Part shown: in pieces, positions 62,282 to 64,000 of the stretch
How the letters are laid out: every line of letters starts with the position of its first letter
How positions within the stretch are numbered: the first letter of the stretch is position 1
Assembly: GCA_029906195.1 (NCBI GenBank)
Contig: JARWSJ010000001.1
Location: forward strand, 2,542,001-2,606,000
Direction: 5' to 3'
DNA from: Chitinophagaceae bacterium 26-R-25
GTDB lineage: Bacteria > Bacteroidota > Bacteroidia > Chitinophagales > Chitinophagaceae
DNA: 64,000 bases
Position numbers and translations under genes: made by a program
The notes under the pieces: model-generated
Seen by the model: only the letters and a program-made list of their open reading frames with translations
The model's database searches: none
What the model was told of the DNA's origin: nothing

Positions 62282-63010
62282 ATGAGTACAGCAACTAGAG
62301 GTAAAATCAGTTTTATTCAACACGACAAGCAATATGCTACAATCGAATATATGGTGGATGGAAAGAAGAAATCGATTAACGGCATTGTATCAGAGTTTGA
62401 GCAGAAAAAATTGAAGGAACAAAAGCTGATTAAAAAAATTCACCACTTTCATGTGGGCGATGAAGTGAATTTTGTTATTGATAAATCTCCGCGAGGCGAT
62501 AAAATGGTCGCGACAAAAATTCAGTATATTACCAATAACGAGCTGGCTAATGTTCTTTACAAGGCATCGCTTGATAATAAATTGGTGGGGTATTTGAAAG
62601 AGGTAGACGGCAAACTCTTTGTAAAAGAAACAAGCACCCATTTTTTCTTTCCGCTTGTTCTTTCTCCATGGGAATATGAGCCATCTTCACAATTTGTCAA
62701 CGAACACATATTATTTTCCTTAGACAATATAGAAAACCCTGAAAAGGTCAGCGCTCGCTTGTTTAAACCACATTACATTCCCGAATTTAAAACTGCTCAG
62801 CAACTGTACAAGAACAAGGCTGTTATTGAGGCACCGGTATTTAAGGTAACGCAACACGGCATTTATGTAAATATTGTTGGAGAGATTATCCAGGGAAAAC
62901 TGCCTGTTGCTGAAGGGGATGAAAGTCAAATGCCAAAGGAAGGTGACAAAATAAAAGTGCGTATAAGCTATTTGAGTCCGATGCGCATTGTGGTAGAAAG
63001 ACTGAGTTAA
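62282..63010 (+). CDS. Cold-shock/OB-fold-like hypothetical protein
   Basis: 242 residues from ATG 62282 (MSTATRGKISFIQHDKQYATIEYM); upstream in-frame codons come from a repeat. The first about 75 residues resemble a CSD-type OB fold (GKISFIQHDKQYATIEY, HVGDEVNFVID), and the last about 45 look like a second small barrel (GIYVNIVGEIIQGKL, GDKIKVRISYLSPMRIVVERL). The middle has no recognised domain. Possibly RNA-binding. Stop followed directly by a repeat arm. Confidence 0.7.
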   Translation: MSTATRGKISFIQHDKQYATIEYMVDGKKKSINGIVSEFEQKKLKEQKLIKKIHHFHVGDEVNFVIDKSPRGDKMVATKIQYITNNELANVLYKASLDNKLVGYLKEVDGKLFVKETSTHFFFPLVLSPWEYEPSSQFVNEHILFSLDNIENPEKVSARLFKPHYIPEFKTAQQLYKNKAVIEAPVFKVTQHGIYVNIVGEIIQGKLPVAEGDESQMPKEGDKIKVRISYLSPMRIVVERLS

Positions 63011-63146
63011 AAACGGAACGCAGATTTTCATGATCGTCATGATTACAGATGATTTTCTAATTTGAGATTTGGATAACCTCTAAAATCCTAAATCAAAAGA
63101 TCTTGACAAATCATGATAATCATGAAAATCTGCGTTCCGTTTTTAC
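63010..63146. repeat. Inverted repeat of the ATCATG / ATCTGCGTTCCG family
   Basis: Left arm about 63010-63056 (AAAACGGAACGCAGATTTTC, then ATGATCGTCATGATT), right arm about 63104-63146 (ATCATGATAATCATGAAAAT, then CTGCGTTCCG), core about 50 bp. Close copies of one arm at 3655-3700 and 49686-49715. Confidence 0.9.
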
Positions 63147-63893
63147 TCTCCAAATTTCTTCAGCTCTGCAAGGCTTGTAGTCTTGCAGCATTGTTCTATT
63201 GCCTTTGGCAACTTCAATACAACAAGTCCATTTCTATTAACCCACTTTTTCCTTCGTAATTGGACGCACTGCTGTATAAATAATCCGATGGATTCTGCAC
63301 AATACCAGCCCTTACTGGATTGTTATGAATGTAATCAAGCTTGGTCCTCATAAAGTCGACGCTGTATATGATTTCAGGATGATTGTTGCCTGACCACAAT
63401 TTGTACTTATCGTTCGCGTTGGTCCTTTTTCCAAAGAACTCAAACATATATAACAGCCAATCACGCCTGCTTTCGACTTGTCCTTTATCTGCAATTGATC
63501 TCAAAATTTCTTTGCTGGTAAATGTTTTGAAATCACGCATAATGTCGCTTAGTGATTTTTCTGTAGCCGTCCAAATGACATGAACATGATTTGACATGAT
63601 TACGTACGCATGTAGCCGTAGTCCTTTTTTGGCGATACAAAATTTAAAGCTTTCCAGAATAATATCACGGTAGCGTTGTCGCGAAAAAATATCTATCCAG
63701 CCTTCAACTGTGAATGTGAGAAAGTGAGTAGCAAATTGATCCCGGATTCTAAATCCTTCCGTAAACATGTTTTTCATAAGGTATAAGGTGTTAAAACATT
63801 TTGTCGCCAGAGGCGACAGAATAAGGCTGCAAGGCTAAAAGCCTTGCAGAGCCTCATTAATCCAACTAGTTGGGTAAAATTTACTCTCCAAAT
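63142..63893. mobile_element. RAYT unit with flanking hairpins and 14-bp direct repeat
   Basis: The transposase gene (63214-63777) has on its left a CTGCAAG/CTTGCAG hairpin (63166-63188) and TTGCC/GGCAA hairpin (63199-63211). On its right are GTCGCC/GGCGAC (63803-63817), CTGCAAGGC/GCCTTGCAG (63827-63849) and the palindrome CCAACTAGTTGG (63862-63873). TTTACTCTCCAAAT occurs at 63142-63155 and again at 63880-63893, bracketing everything. Confidence 0.75.
63214..63777 (-). CDS. REP-associated tyrosine transposase (RAYT), Y1/IS200-like
   Basis: 187 residues of the Y1 transposase fold. SNHVHVIWTATEKS (about 62-75) is the HUH motif. The N-terminal ATHFLTFTVEGWIDIFSRQRYRDIILESFKFC and later DYIHNNPVRAGIVQNPSDYLYSSASNYEG are RAYT-like; the catalytic Tyr is probably the one in LDYIHNNP or the following helix. 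RAYTs process REP palindromes in single-strand form rather than moving as autonomous IS elements. Flanked on both sides by CTGCAAG-type hairpins. Intact and probably active. Confidence 0.93.
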   Translation of the reverse strand: MKNMFTEGFRIRDQFATHFLTFTVEGWIDIFSRQRYRDIILESFKFCIAKKGLRLHAYVIMSNHVHVIWTATEKSLSDIMRDFKTFTSKEILRSIADKGQVESRRDWLLYMFEFFGKRTNANDKYKLWSGNNHPEIIYSVDFMRTKLDYIHNNPVRAGIVQNPSDYLYSSASNYEGKSGLIEMDLLY

Positions 63894-64000
63894 CTTTTAT
63901 CACTCACCACCTCTTTTACAGCTGCCTTCGCATCTCGTGTATTCTTTTGCACAGCAATGGCACCGAATACACTAAGCAAGAATGCAAACGCATAAAAACC
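63883..64000 (-). CDS. C-terminal end of a membrane protein, start outside window
   Basis: Only the last 38 codons are visible, ending ...DKRFGE and TAA at 63883-63885. They start with a hydrophobic stretch GFYAFAFLLSVFGAIAVQK (a membrane segment), then a charged tail. Too little to name the family. Its stop region is the right copy of the 14-bp repeat that brackets the RAYT unit. Confidence 0.6.

Noticed and set aside
63142-63240. Alternative minus-strand frame ending LAELKKFGE at the left 14-bp repeat
   Set aside because: It overlaps the RAYT 3' end in another frame and the REP hairpin; the likeness to the upstream gene end comes from the duplicated 14 bp.
1-64000. tRNA and rRNA genes
   Set aside because: No cloverleaf with a GTTCRA-type arm and no rRNA-like conserved block was recognised in the gaps.

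Overview
The window is chromosomal DNA of a Bacteroidota bacterium, most likely Chitinophagaceae or a close relative. This is inferred from three things. Promoters have the TTTG/TTG - about 19 bp - TAnnTTTG pattern. Most starts lack a clear Shine-Dalgarno sequence. The gene set and neighbourhoods are typical of the phylum: FtsX/MacB-type permease, Omp85-like and OMP beta-barrels, lipoproteins, an alpha-oxoamine synthase, and the glycogen synthase / panC-panD / flippase-like / rfaE2 block. No rRNA, tRNA, CRISPR array, prophage or large mobile island was seen.

Layout. 1-2.9 kb: aromatic amino acid operon on the minus strand (pheA, aminotransferase, tyrA; tyrA is cut by the window edge), preceded by a Phe/Tyr-rich leader peptide and a terminator/antiterminator pair. 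3-5.5 kb: a hypothetical gene, then murQ with a BadF-type sugar kinase (cell-wall sugar recycling). 5.9-13.5 kb: S41 protease, ABC-type permease, DUF6249 membrane protein, then ECF sigma factor, anti-sigma-like protein and Omp85-like barrel. 13.5-32 kb: mixed housekeeping and envelope genes (tex, thioesterase, dipeptide epimerase, META lipoprotein, proline dehydrogenase, Fsr-type exporter with GntR regulator, alpha-oxoamine synthase, ubiX, AraC regulator, plsC, HAD phosphatase, lipoprotein, OMP, rpsA). 32-34.7 kb: membrane proteins and a BaiN-like flavoprotein. 34.8-47.7 kb: the S10-spc ribosomal protein cluster on the minus strand, rpsJ to secY and map. 48-64 kb: aldo/keto reductase, rlmB, metK, glycogen synthase, panCD, flippase-like gene, rfaE2, lpdA, a DUF6934 gene with a small basic partner, an OMP, an amine oxidase, Lrp regulator, ahcY, an OB-fold protein and a REP-associated transposase (RAYT).

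The main novelty is between the genes. (1) A well-formed transcription attenuator controls pheA: leader peptide with the run FYFYFFF, a 9-bp terminator stem, and an exact competing copy of one arm inside the leader ORF. (2) Many intergenic gaps hold 'word-built' inverted repeats. Each arm is a run of near-tandem 8-12 nt words, the second arm is usually their reverse complement, and the word differs between loci. The arms sit against gene 3' ends, so that several stop codons lie inside a repeat word. (3) A RAYT at 63.2-63.8 kb lies between hairpins that share its REP-like stem, with a 14-bp direct repeat bracketing the whole unit. A related repeat family occurs at 3.6, 49.7 and 63.0 kb. (4) Hairpin leaders precede rpsA, metK and rplC, and several terminator-like stems lie inside the ribosomal cluster.
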